This document shows positions 24,101 to 34,799 of a stretch of 64,000 bases of DNA, piece by piece. The stretch lies in contig JAIUPT010000037.1 of the NCBI GenBank assembly GCA_022315425.1, forward strand, positions 310,001 to 374,000, given 5' to 3'. The notes below the pieces were generated by a model that was not told the DNA's origin, did no database searches, and saw only the letters and a program-made list of their open reading frames with translations. Origin of the DNA: Pseudevernia furfuracea (taxonomy: Eukaryota > Ascomycota > Lecanoromycetes > Lecanorales > Parmeliaceae). Both the position numbers and the translations under genes were made by a program. Each line of letters opens with the position of its first letter. Within the stretch, counting starts at the first letter, position 1.

Positions 24101-24235
24101 AATTCCTCTTTTTATGTGTTAAATCGCTCTTCAAGATGGGGAGTAAGGTCAGGTTGGAAAAAAAGGGTCATAAGAGGCGCGCGCCGTCTACAACTCATGC
24201 CTAACAACCACATTAATACGCCTCAATGTCATTCG

Positions 24236-24612
24236 CTACCACCGACAGGGAACATACCTTCTCTTTCCCCCCTTCCCGTCGTTGGGACCACCCAACGGCG
24301 CATCAAGTGCCTCCCTTGTAGTATCATGGCCGCACTGCGAACACCGCGTATGTCCACAATTCCAGCATACTCCTTTAGCAGCCTCGGCCATCTCATGGCA
24401 ATTGGACTTGATACAATTCACTGTCAGTCGAAGTGGTTGAAGGAAGTTTCAGTAGAAATAGGTACACTTACACAATTGTAAATTACGCCCTCCATGTTGT
24501 ATTTCGGGATTTTCGCTTCCGCAACAGAATCTGGTTGCATGTTTCCAGCCCCGACGGTGCCAGATAGGAGAACCGAGATAGATAGCACTGTGAAGGCGAC
24601 ATTGAACCTCAT
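24236..24612 (-). CDS. Small secreted cysteine-rich protein (effector candidate)
   Basis: Two exons. Exon 1 starts at ATG 24612 (MRFNVAFTVLSISVLL...), a clean signal peptide likely cut after TVGA; an ATG at 24636 is also in frame. Splicing is ambiguous: donor GTAAGT at 24471 with acceptor ATCAAG (exon 2 from 24406, 103 aa), or donor GTGTAA at 24473 with acceptor GACAG (exon 2 from 24420, 107 aa). Both keep phase and the same C-terminus. The mature protein has seven Cys in either model, including CWNCGHTRCSQCGHD, a CxxC-x4-CxxC pattern close to the CGHxRCxxC motif of some fungal proteins, which could bind zinc or form disulfides. There is a Gly/Lys-rich tail. It lies next to an NLR gene and a gene-poor region. 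No known function. Confidence 0.55.
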
Positions 24613-25174
24613 GTTGGTGATGAACACTATAAACATGTGGTATTCAATAGTGCAAGTCGGGTCGCCATCTCGGGCCTCGGCGGAAAAATCAGTATTAAAA
24701 GAAAAAAGTGGGAACTGCGTTGACCCTGTAAGCGTAGCCTTGTCAACCAGGATCGGCCAACGTTACCCTCAACAGGGTTCCGCAATGCATGTCGCCAGTT
24801 TGGTATCATACCGAGGGCTTGCAGTAGGCTGAGCGGCAAACGTTTGCCCTTTTATTCGCCTTAGACTCGATGGCCTGCTAAATCACTGGAACTTGACGCC
24901 AAAGTAACGTCGCTCAGTATATCAGAGTAATGATGCCTTGGCCGGTTCATTTCTTTGACTAAGACTTTATTTGTGTTCTCAGGGTGGGCAGAGTTATGCG
25001 AAGGGTTTGAAAGAGGGGCTAGGAGGCTGGCACGATAAATTGCCCGTCCAGGGGTCCTTCTAATGCTGACAAGCAGGCTGATGTCTCGATACATCGCTGC
25101 AGCCATGCATATTCAATGCCGTCACACTGCCCGACAAACTAGAATTTTAGTATCTATATGCCGTGTCTGCCAAC

Positions 25175-25199
25175 TTTTTTTCTTTTTTTTTTTTTTTTT
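25175..25199 (+). repeat. Poly-T tract
   Basis: Twenty-five bases, all T except one C at 25182, about 30 bp upstream of the NLR start codon. It may be a nucleosome-depleting promoter element or the relic of a retroposed poly-A tail on the minus strand. Confidence 0.85.
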
Positions 25200-25226
25200 G
25201 GCGAATGTAGCGACTAGTGTGATACA

Positions 25227-28200
25227 ATGGTCAGATCATATCGAGGGTATGTCGTTGCTGAGGCAGAGAATATTTGACCATTTTGCTAATGTCCTTCTTA
25301 GGCCCGCCCTTTATGTGGAGCAATGGGAAAAGGTTTCGAAACGCTGCCTGGACAGCTTGGAAGAGGACGATGTTCGCCAGATATTGGAGGTCAATAGCAT
25401 ACAGAGAGTTCGAGCGGAACTAGACCGGCTACAGCAAGGCTCGGTTTCGAACCCAGGATTAGAGGCTCTATCACTGTTGAACCCTTCCCTGAGTCACCTA
25501 CGCATTTTCGGGCTTTTCTTTGTCGAAAGCTCAAAGTATCAGATTGACATCACCGTACTCTGGGGAATGCTTCATCTTATTGTTCAAGTGAGAGTCATCT
25601 CTTACTACATGTTAGTACATCAACTAAGACGATTACTATTCCAAAGCTGTCGGCGCAGGTTGAGTCCGGTGCTCCTCGATTATCGCGGATGCTCAAGGTC
25701 ATCGGCCATCGCATTGAGTTATTCAATGAACACTGCAAGAATGCGCCCGCGATGGAACAGATACCTGAAGCGACCTTTGACACCCATGTTGTCTTAGTGG
25801 GGTTTTATACCAAGATAATCAGGTTCTTCCGTAGTGGCCCTGCTGGTAAAAATCCCCATACACATGAAGGCGGTATATATTGATACACGGGCTTCACAGA
25901 CGGGTCTCACGAAGCTTATTGGAACCCTCTTTCCCTTATCTTCGAGGTCACTTTAAATGAGATCGATGAGAGCTTCCAGCATATTGAGAAGCTGGCCCAG
26001 CTTGCCAAAGAGTCCACGCATGTCGAGGAAGTGACACGTCTACAAAACTTCTTGTCGATTTCACCAGACCAGTTCAAAGATCAAGCAGCATTGCCCTGCA
26101 TAAGTCTGCCGCCTTCGAAGTTTTCATTGTCTCGTTCATACAACCGGCAGAATCTCTTGAGCGCGATTGAAGATCATTTTCGGAGTGGCGCAGACAAGTT
26201 CTCTACCATCGCGCTCTACGGCTTAGGTGGTGTAGGAAAAAGCCACATCGCAATGAAATATGCGTACACGCATATTTCATCATATAGTGCCATACTTTGG
26301 ATATATTGCGAGACCCGAGCTGCGATTGAGCAAAGCTTCACAGATATCGCCCTTCGACTTCAACTACCACTAGTAGCGCCCGGGAATCACACAGAAAACA
26401 GGATAAAAGTCCTCACGTGGTTACAACAAACAAGTATGACAGCAATTAAAGATTAATCTCCAGATATCGCTGACGTCACTTTTAGCCTGCCGCTGGCTTC
26501 TGATTTTCGACAATATGGAGGATTCAGATGTTTTGCTAGACTATTGGCCGGTATCAAATCATGGTCAAGCAATAATTACGACTAGGAACCACTCCATGGC
26601 GTTCGAGCCTGCTGAAATTGGCCTTGAAGTCCTGCACTTCGAGCCAGACGATGGGTCTAAGCTATTGTTGCAGCTTCTCTCCCTGGATATCAGTAATGAT
26701 CTCAATGCGAAAGAGGTCAAGTCTGCTCTCGAACTCTCTGAGAAGTTAAGTGGACACGCCTTGGCGATCTCGCAGATGGCTGGTCTAATCCACCGGCGAT
26801 CGTGGACTATCGAGCAGTTTGTGCCCATCTACATTAGAAGTACGCAAAGGCTGCACGAAAATGCACTAGACGCAGTTTGGAGACTATCATTCGAGTCTCT
26901 TGATGACATGAGCTCCAATTTCTTGGGTGTTCTGTCGTACATTGCGCCGGACTCCATTCCACAAGCTCTTTTCGAACCTGGAGATCCAGCGCAATTACCT
27001 CAATCATTGCAATTCTGTAATGACGAGTTCAGGTGAGCTAGTCATACTTCTCACGAAATTCTACTCACAATATCCCATAGTTTTTCCGAGGTGTTGGAGA
27101 CCGTCTTGACTCTGGCGCTCGTAAAGAGGGACAAAGATACCAAAGAATTCTCAATGCACCGCCTAGTGCAGACACAATTCCGCTATTTTATCAAGGCTGA
27201 CGGCAGGCAACGTGCTTTTTGGGACGCTGCGAGTCTTCTACTGGTAGTGTTTCCGCATTCGGGAGGACGGCTTGGTCAACTTTACGCTCAGTGGGCGCGG
27301 TGCCGCCTGTACCTTCAGCATGTACTGACCCTTGCAAAACATTACAAGGAACAGGAAGGTGGTGGATCGAAGCTGCAGCCCAATCAGGCATTTTGTTGGC
27401 TCTTAGCATACTGCTCGCGGTAAGCATCGAAATTTGCCATATTGGAAGGCGACCGCTAAATTGCATAGGTATCTTATCGAAACAGTAGCGCTCATGGAGC
27501 TGGCTGACATGACTGAGCTTGCCATAGAAGCCTATGATAGACTTGAGGAGAGTCAAAAGGATTTGTACCTGCACGGATTGATTCTAAACCAATATGCCTG
27601 GTTCAGGTACCTTCAAGGTCGATATGATCTTGCGGAGGAGTATTTCAAGGGTGCGTATGACTTGCACCTCAAGATCAATCCTCCAGACCTTAGAGCTGTC
27701 GCGTGGCGCTCTTATAACATGGGTCTCGCGACAGCTTCGATTGGCCGATTAGACGAGGCTGAGAAATGGTACTCCGAAGCCCAGAAGATTTGGGTGAGCA
27801 GTGGTGACGATACAAAGAGTTGTATGGGGTGTCTCAGTACAGCTCTTGGCCAAGCTTTCTTCTACCAACGCAGATTGGGGGAGGCCAAGTCGTGCTACGA
27901 CGTAGCTGTGCGGCAATTGAAGGATTGCAAGGAGTGGGGTTGGGTTGCATTGTAAGGCTCAACTACAGATAGGGAGTGGAATTTTATTTTTACTGACGTG
28001 AATTCAAAAGCACATATTTGGCTCAAGGCAACTTGCATAGGGAGCTATGCCAGTTTGATCTTGCAGAGAAAAGTTACCGCGCAGCACAATCTGCCTGGAC
28101 TACAGGTGATCAAACACGAATGCACAATTTCTACGCTGCGTGCCTCTATAAGCTTGGGTGTGTTGCTCTGGATCGAATGGATTACAAGTCCGCAAAGTGA

Positions 28201-28487
28201 GTGAGTGAAGCTTGTGTTCTATGATCTACTGACCTCTTAAAAGGTCGCGATTGGAGGACGGCCGAGTCATTGCAAAACTTCAAGAGCATACCATCCCTGC
28301 CGATTACAAACGGATTATGAACAAAATTTTCGAAGTCTCCCAGCATCTACCCGAAGAGCAGTCCTACCTAGCTGGCACAGAGGGAGCGCCGAGTTTTTCA
28401 CTGCAAAGTCTTGAGGAATTTGGAACCCTAACCTCGAAAGAAAGAGAGGCCGTCCTTGATTCTCATGTCCACTTCAACTGGCGTTGA
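25227..28487 (+). CDS. NLR-like STAND protein: helical N-terminus, NB-ARC, TPR repeats
   Basis: Nine exons: 25227-25246, 25302-25587, 25659-25845, 25900-26433, 26486-27032, 27081-27419, 27469-27951, 28011-28196, 28244-28487; all phases agree, 941 aa. The 20-nt first exon is supported by a GTATGT donor, a GCTAAT branch and a TTAG acceptor. Seen: an all-helical N-terminal domain about residues 1-235 (WGMLHLIVQ, as in the DUF7708-like region of fungal STANDs); NB-ARC P-loop GLGGVGKS with Lys278; Walker B WLLIFDN about 346-352; ITTRNHS sensor; GHALAISQMAG (GLPLA-like); MHRLVQ about 550; and TPR-like helices about 640-860 (AYDRLEESQ, YDLAEEYFKGAYDLH, LDEAEKWYSEA). Such proteins oligomerise on ligand binding and can trigger heterokaryon-incompatibility or defence cell death. 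The ligand is unknown. An in-frame upstream extension through the poly-T tract (poly-Phe) was rejected. Confidence 0.85.
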
Positions 28488-28672
28488 TGCTAGTCACACT
28501 GTATCCTTTCTAGCTCTTTTTGCATCTTCATAGTATCATTATTACGAATTCATTGTACGTAAGATCAATAGAAAGCTACAAGTCGCACGTCCGCACTGAC
28601 TCTAGGCTCGCATACTACCCCAGGGTTATCGAAAGCGGCATGAAAAGTTTCTGTATTTTGTCAGCAATCTGT

Positions 28673-29582
28673 TTAGGCAAGATTGAATGGGTCACGCGTA
28701 CGAGCCCGACGTCCCTGTGAATCGCAGTTTCGGAAAACAAAGAGTTCGTCTCTGTTCTGTCGAGACATGTAGTACCAGCGATGCGCTTCGTTGGCGTGTA
28801 GCAGAATATTCTCACCGGTTCTGTTGAAGTGGACTACATCGCTTACGCGCAAGTCCTTGGAGTGATCGATAGTCTCTGCATCACACAACGCAAGTGGCCA
28901 ATCGTCGTTAGGACCTCGGAGGGGCCGCCACAAGCTTAGTTGGTCAGCATTGTTCAACAATTCCGAGCACATGAGTATCTGCTACGAACTTCAATATATC
29001 AAATTCTTTATCCTCGAAAAAAATTTCTTGCCCAGGAAAGACAGCCTTCAGCTCCATCAAGGCTCCCTGAGGCGAGTAATCGCTGTGAGCAACTACAGCG
29101 GGTTGCTCGTGCTTAATGAGCTTGATTTCGTCCTCCCATGGGAACGTCGGATCCCGTTTTCGAACCTGGGACTTTTTATCAATTGAGCATGCGAGCACAG
29201 GCTTGCAGAAACTTACTGTGAGGTCGAAACACTCAAATCGGGAGTACATGGGAAAGCGGTCTTGCATCAAAGACTCAATCTCCTCGAAATATGACTCCTC
29301 ACACGATTTACTATCTTGTAGAGCAGCTTCGGCTGTCAATGATGTCGAGCCTCTCATGAAGCAAAACCCATTTCTATCTAGTGTGAACTCGCGATCGATG
29401 CCGCGAACATCACGTATGGTCGTTGGGTGTTTGTGTAGTATCTGATTGGTCCACGTCGCACCCTCAATGCCATCAAGCGGAAAGTCGGCGATGTACGGCT
29501 TTTCTGTATCCCAGAGCTTGTCGTGGGCAAGATATGATATTGTGGAAACCACATCGCGCGACGAGGTAGAGGGAGCAAACAT
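28673..29582 (-). CDS. AsaB/CTB9/CmcJ-like hydroxylase-desaturase (GA4 desaturase family)
   Basis: Three exons: 29582-29217, 29165-28990, 28934-28673; 267 aa. Intron 1 (51 bp) is in frame and stop-free, so it can be missed; removing it joins FECFDLT to VRKRDP as in the family. Intron 2 has a GCTGAC branch and restores FDI-LNLWRPLRGPNDDWPL. The ATG at 29582 (MFAPSTSSRD) is the first usable start; upstream there is only a TTG and then a stop. Family hallmarks seen: YLAHDKLWDTEKPY, KHEQPAVVAHSDYSPQGA with an HxD-type metal site, and HANEAHRWYYMSRQ with a distal His. Members act in fungal secondary metabolism (AsaB in aspergillic acid, CTB9 in cercosporin) as oxidases or desaturases. No backbone synthase is in this window, so the role is open. 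The gene converges on the NLR. Confidence 0.8.
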
Positions 29583-29820
29583 ATTGTCATTGAGAGGAGA
29601 GTTACCGAGACTGCCACCACTGCGGACTGCTTTGAATCCGATCCTCTGATCATGCAGAGCCTCAAGCCACTCTGTTCCCAAAAGATAAAGCGGCGAAGGC
29701 GGTCAAAGCGGGGTCAAAAAAACCATTGGATATCCTTAACAGCGCCGCGTGATACGGAGTGCAGGTCGAACTAGAACCCGCAGCCTATCGTCATGTGCCA
29801 CTATCATACATGAACAAGCT

Positions 29821-31421
29821 TTATCGTGATCTGGTCGAGAAGTATAGCTGAGCAGCGCTAAGAAGGCACTGCACGATTGCTAACACAACGGATAACCCCC
29901 CAACCACGATCACTGCCCAAAAGGTATACCACTGCAAGGCGTTCCGACGATCACGCCACAAGTCGCGTATACGGTTAGGTTGTTGTCTGAGATTGAATGC
30001 TTGGAGCTTGAGCAACCTATCGCCGAAGAACCGGAAGTCAAGGCGCGTCTCATAGACTTCTTGCTCTTGTACTTCTTTTCCCCAGTCTAGGCACGTCTCT
30101 GGCCACATAAGGGGGCCCAGGGAGAGGAGCGATTTCCCAATCTTTTGGCCGCAGAGTTTGTGGAGAAGCGGGTCAATGATGTTCTTGTGCGCACTTCGAG
30201 GCTCCTCGTACTTCGTGAAAAGCTCCCGACTAGCTCTGCCCTGGCCAAATAAGACCCGGTAGGAAAGAAGGACTTCTTGGAGGTATTGTTCAAGTAGTGA
30301 GGTAGATGGGTCAGAGTCTTGGAAATGTTCGCTAAACACACTGCATATCTCTTAATGAACTTTACAACCCAATGATCGAGTGCCACATACCTGTGAAAGA
30401 TCGACCCCCTCGGTCCAGCCATGAGAATCATGGCGCATACACTAGGAAAGCGGAATACATGCAAGGTTCGGGTAGAAGGATGGAATTGAAGGTGTGCGCT
30501 GAGGGCGTTAGTCCAGTCTATTCGGACCCTACCAAAAAGTCTTAGTGCCTTGAAGTTGAGGCTTGAGACGTAGAGCAGAGTACTCGACTGTTTGGCAGTC
30601 GGTCCGTCAAATTCGGGGAGAAGCTGTCCAAAACCTCGAAACAGGCCGATGATGGACCTCCTTGCAGCATCTACTCTCTGGGGCTTCTGGATGCTAATGC
30701 AGCATGAAGGAAGCGGGATAGAGAAACTTTCGGCTTCGGCATGTGCTCCTGGTTGTATGGCCATCGTCAACCAACAGAGGACTAAGAAGATCGCTTGCCA
30801 GCCAGCGATCCTATCATCATCGACGAGGGTCTTCTCCTCTACACCGTAGCGCTGCAGTAGCTTCGTCAAGAGGTTGTGAATCGTTTTGTCTTGCCTCTGG
30901 TCCTCCCTCAGGATTTCGGCAAGATCAGCAACGATGCGTAGGTAGGCCTCGTCAGCAGCGGGCAGACTAGCATGTAGTACACGTAGCAATTGCTCCAACC
31001 GGCCTTCGCCAACTTCATGTATCTGTTCTTGAATGTGATCCAAGTACGCTGTCGAAGACAGTAGCGTCTTGTCATCCTCGCATTGCTTCCCGAATAGAGC
31101 TTGGCTAATTCTATCGCGCAGGAGCTGAACGACATTCTTGGGAAGCTGTTTTTCAAGGTCGAAATTGGTTTGGCTAAATTGACGGATTGGACGCCAGTAT
31201 CTCCGAGCGGGGATGATATGTCTGAGTCTGTTGTGTGTATGAGCGTGCAGGGTCGCAAATCGCTCGCCGCTATTAGGCGATCCGGCCTGTGTTGCCATTT
31301 CAGCGTTGGACACTAGGGTTTGTGACTTCCTTGCATCTGCAGGGGACACTGTAGCAGTATGTTTGGTGCCGCGACTTTCGGAATTTGACGGTAGAGACTC
31401 ATCCCTGTATGGATTCGACAT
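29821..31421 (-). CDS. Protein of unknown function with C-terminal transmembrane segment
   Basis: Two exons: 31421-30391 and 30340-29821; intron 30341-30390 has GTATGT and GCAG; 516 aa. Seen: a charged, low-complexity N-terminus (first about 55 aa); a helical middle with RISQALFGKQ and LLTKLLQRYGVEE; a hydrophobic stretch AGWQAIFLVLCWLTMAI about residue 205; a region rich in aromatic and basic residues; and a long hydrophobic helix near the end (WYTFWAVIVVGGLSVVLAIVQCLL) before a short polar tail. It looks like a tail-anchored or bitopic membrane protein. I do not recognise a catalytic motif. It lies between the oxygenase and a divergent 85-aa gene, in the accessory block. Confidence 0.65.
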
Positions 31422-31810
31422 AATAAGAAGGACTGTTGTATAGTAAGATGCAGTAGTGACAACTTTGGCTCGAATCTGCAGGAGGATCCCAGAGCCTTTT
31501 GAAAAGATTTGTCTGTAGGCTGCGTCTCCTTGCGTGCATGCTCTAGTCTAGCGTGCGCAAGAGGTTGTCAGCCTAAATGAGATGAAGCGGCTGATAGGCA
31601 CACTCCGCACGCTGACAATGGCCAATGGGCGATCAATTGTCTGCGTAATGCGCAGCGCAGCGAAGTTAGCCTTGCCGCTAGCACTCTCCAAGGCCGGAGG
31701 GTTGCCTTGTACTTAAACGCCCGAGCGCCCCAAGGGCAGAAAGTTCTCAAACCACCATCACGCAAGAAAGCCTCGCCAACAAACAACCACCTCTAACGGA
31801 CATTTCACTT
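31422..31810. promoter_or_regulatory. Divergent promoter region
   Basis: 389 bp between head-to-head starts of the 516-aa and 85-aa genes. It contains GTGCGCA/TGCGCA-type short palindromes (31540-31560, 31640-31670). No specific factor site is claimed. Confidence 0.45.
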
Positions 31811-32118
31811 ATGTATCTTGAGTCAGAGCAAGCGCAGGCAAGGTGAGTGGACCTCCAGGTCGCGGCACGAAGCAGTGACTAAATCAAGCTAGTCCACATA
31901 TGGCTCCAAAGGCAAAGCCTGATGGCCTCAGCCAGCCTTGGAAGGCTTGGTATCAGCCCACCGCCGTACCAAAGAGTGACCTGAGCTTCGTTTGGCCGAT
32001 CACTCTCGCAGCATTTGCGTCTGGGAATGGGGCCAAGTCGATGGTGCGCGATGTTGACTTCCAGAAGCCAAAAGAGATGAGACGCAGAGATGATGGAGAG
32101 GTGGTTGTGGGAAAGTAA
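31811..32118 (+). CDS. Small two-exon gene, 85 aa, unknown
   Basis: Exon 1 31811-31842 (MYLESEQAQA), intron 31843-31892 (GTGAGT donor, GACTAAAT branch, GCTAG acceptor), exon 2 31893-32118. Phase agrees. The product is compact, with QPWKAWYQPT, SFVWPITLAAFASGNG and a charged tail (KPKEMRRRDDGE). The middle hydrophobic part could be a weak membrane segment. No family recognised. The good splice signals and the aromatic-rich composition argue for a real gene; the small size argues for caution. Confidence 0.5.
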
Positions 32119-32541
32119 AAGGGCAATAATGGTTTAGGAGCGAGTGGTGGAGATATGAGAGTCTATTTTGACTTTGGCCGCGGGAAATAAGGTACTCTAG
32201 GGCCTGACGCGACTACAGAGTGCCTTAAAGACTACTCTACCTTACCTTAGGTACCTTAAAGTAGTAATAGTATATCATAAGATAGTTGCCGGCTCCAGTA
32301 GGAAGGCTTAATCGGACGACACTTCACCCTCTAAATATATGAGTGACAACTCATATCTTGATTTCCTCTCGTTGTCACTACTCTCACAAACGAGGCATGT
32401 GCAATGCGTGTGCTTAGTAAGCATGGCCGGTGCCCTAATCCCCTCAATTGCTATGTTCCCATCTTCCGCTGGCCCTGATCTAAGAGTGAAAAGGTACATG
32501 TTGTTGGCATTGATCGTACTTCTAGTCACAACTGCTTTACA
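32119..32541. other. Intergenic spacer with TACCTTAGGTACCTTA-type palindrome
   Basis: About 420 bp. At 32232-32264 there is an imperfect palindrome around CCTTAGGTACCTTA; similar TAAGGTAAGGTAAAGTA sequence recurs near 34770, beside the transposon. No gene seen; it includes the promoter of the M20 enzyme. Confidence 0.45.
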
Positions 32542-33831
32542 ATGACGCAGATCAAGAATAGACACAATTTTGGCAAGCATGACCTGAATTCAATCGTGAA
32601 GGATCACTTCCCAGAGCTTGACCATTTTGTCAACGTCTACAAGGACATCCATCAGAACCCTGAGCTGGGCGAACACGAGAGTCGAACGGCTGCCATCGCC
32701 AGTAAACATCTTAAAGACCTAGGGTTCAAAGTCATTGAAAAAATTGGAGGTCATGGAGCAGTTGGACTCCTTTCGAATGGGTCCGGCCCCACTGTTTTGC
32801 TTCGTGCTGACATGGATGCACTCCCGATCCGGGAGAACACTGGGCTTCCCTATGCAAGTACAACGTACTTTACCGATAGCGACGGGAAGACGACACCTGT
32901 CATGCACGCTTGTGGCCACGATATGAACGTCACAAACTTGATGGCAACTGCGACTCTTCTTCGTGATGCCATGTCTGCATGGTCAGGAACTCTGATATGT
33001 CTATTCCAACCGAACGAGGAGAACGGTGCAGGGGCAATGGCAATGATCAACGATGGTCTTTATAGTCATATACCGAAGGCCGATACTATCCTTGCCCAGC
33101 ACTGCGATCATAGACGAAGCGGCAACATCGCTGTCCGCTCCGGCCCCTGCGAATCTGCCGCTGATTCTTTCCTTATTACAATATACGGTCATGGTGGTCA
33201 TGGCAGCAAGCCCGAAAGCTGCATCGATCCAATTGTCATTGCAAGTGGCGTTGTCATGAAACTACAGACGATTGTTAGTAGGGTGGTCGCTCCTCAGGAC
33301 ACCGTTGTCGTGACATGTGGAAGTTTTCATGGTGGAGACGCGCACAACATCATTCCTGACAGTGTTGACATTAAGCTGAATATTCGAACCTACGACGAGA
33401 AGGTCCGCGCCAAAGTCCTAGAAGCTATGAGACGCATTATTGAGTCTGAGTGTGAAGCTGCCGGAGCTCCCAAGAAGCCACTATTCCGGCAAACTCATAA
33501 ATACCCATTGACTGACAACGATCCTATGATAGCGGAAGAACTGCGTGCTCTCTTCGAAAGTTCCTTTGGGGAAGACCATGTGGAAGAGTTGGAGCAATTA
33601 GCGGGCAGCGAGGATTTCCCCAATCTTGCCTTGCCCAACAAGACACCTTATATGATCTGGTTTATAGGGAGCACGGCGGTCGAGAAGTACGACGATGCGC
33701 TACAAAATGGGAGGCTTGATCAGCTGCCGCAGATCCACTCGAGCGATTTTGCTCCATGCATTACGTCGACTCTAGAGACAGGTATACGGGCGTTCTCGCT
33801 GGCAGCATTGAAGTATTTGGTACAATCCTAG
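32542..33831 (+). CDS. M20-family amidohydrolase (hippurate/aminoacylase-type)
   Basis: Single exon, 429 aa, full length for the family; the ATG at 32542 is the first Met. Seen: DIHQNPELGEHE, LLRADMDALPI (metal-binding Asp), HACGHDMN (His-Asp), FQPNEENGAGA (Glu-Glu catalytic pair), the dimerisation-domain GHGGHGSKP, and late GSEDFP. These are the full di-metal set of M20D amidohydrolases, which remove acyl groups from N-acyl amino acids or related amides (hippurate, indole-3-acetyl amino acids, amino-acid conjugates). No signal peptide, so cytosolic. The substrate cannot be told. It lies on the proximal side of the repeat-rich, transposon-bearing region. Confidence 0.9.
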   Translation: MTQIKNRHNFGKHDLNSIVKDHFPELDHFVNVYKDIHQNPELGEHESRTAAIASKHLKDLGFKVIEKIGGHGAVGLLSNGSGPTVLLRADMDALPIRENTGLPYASTTYFTDSDGKTTPVMHACGHDMNVTNLMATATLLRDAMSAWSGTLICLFQPNEENGAGAMAMINDGLYSHIPKADTILAQHCDHRRSGNIAVRSGPCESAADSFLITIYGHGGHGSKPESCIDPIVIASGVVMKLQTIVSRVVAPQDTVVVTCGSFHGGDAHNIIPDSVDIKLNIRTYDEKVRAKVLEAMRRIIESECEAAGAPKKPLFRQTHKYPLTDNDPMIAEELRALFESSFGEDHVEELEQLAGSEDFPNLALPNKTPYMIWFIGSTAVEKYDDALQNGRLDQLPQIHSSDFAPCITSTLETGIRAFSLAALKYLVQS

Positions 33832-34799
33832 TAGCAAGCATTGATGACATGGATGAAAAGGGATCATAGAAATTTGAACGCTTTCGGCTGTTGCGTCAAG
33901 ATGCCCGATATTCCAGACTGTCCGTCCAGAGGGCTGAATTTGTTCAAATGAAGTCATCTATACACAATACAATTTGTTCAAATGCTAGACTGTTCAAATA
34001 AGCCTCAACTAGTCTAGACTTATGTTAATATTCTAGTAGCTTCTACATCGGCAAGTCAAATCCCAGCACGAACGACTCAGGCATGGCCTTGCAGTAGCTA
34101 CGTTATATGCACTGGTCTGCCCCGAGGCTAGCCCAAGGGTAATTGGCTTCCAAATGAGTAGTTACCTGGGGCCAATATAGATCAGCACGGAAGCCGGAAG
34201 CCGTATATTTTCGAGATTAAGTCCCCTAGAATTTGCTGGCCGGAAAGATATGCAATGGTATGGGATATTGATTTCTGTTATGTACATGGCACTATGGCAC
34301 TGGGAAGGAGGAGACGGCGGCTTGGCAGGAAGCCTTGACATGTAGTATTACAGTAGCAGTCAATTCACAGAAATCTCATCATCTTATATTTAACTCATGA
34401 ATTCATAACAGTGATAATAATTGATTTTCTGCTGTCGTAACAATGATAGCAATATCGGGTTACTGCATAATAAGCATCATATAATTGCTTATTACGTATT
34501 ATACGCTCGACGTATTAATAGTTTTCATTATATTAAAGATTTAGTTAGGTCCTTAGATTCTTAATTCGCTTTCGCACTTTCGTTAAGCTAACTTCGTTAT
34601 TAATTATTATCTAAGAATCTTCATAATACTATACGAATAAAACTATTATGTATATAATACTATACGAATAGAACTATTATATATATGATACTATACGGAT
34701 AGGATCATTATATATATGATAATATTATACGAATAGGACAAAAAGCTCTAAGTTCTAAGTTCGCACTATGTAAGGTAAGGTAAAGTAAGTAAAGTACTA
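33832..34799. other. AT-rich intergenic region flanking the transposon
   Basis: Almost 1 kb, becoming strongly AT-rich from about 34360, with poly-TATA stretches and the tandem array described separately. No gene. Confidence 0.6.
34623..34739 (+). repeat. 31-bp tandem repeat, about 3.8 copies
   Basis: Units start at 34623, 34654, 34685 and 34716 with the core ACTATACGAATA and spacer TATTATATAT; the last copy is partial and diverged. Very AT-rich. Confidence 0.8.

Larger units (their letters stand above)
22014..24235. other. Gene-poor 2.2 kb interval
   Basis: Only short frames without domains. It holds a foldback repeat (22941-23095), a repeat of TCGGCCGTACGAG at 22973-22985 and 23161-23173, and a pyrimidine-rich run at 24051-24100. 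It separates a conserved-looking gene block from the accessory block that follows. Confidence 0.55.

Noticed and set aside
25063..25246. Extension of the NLR N-terminus upstream, with poly-Phe from the T tract
   Set aside because: A canonical intron (GTATGT, GCTAAT, TTAG) and a nearer ATG at 25227 explain the frame better.
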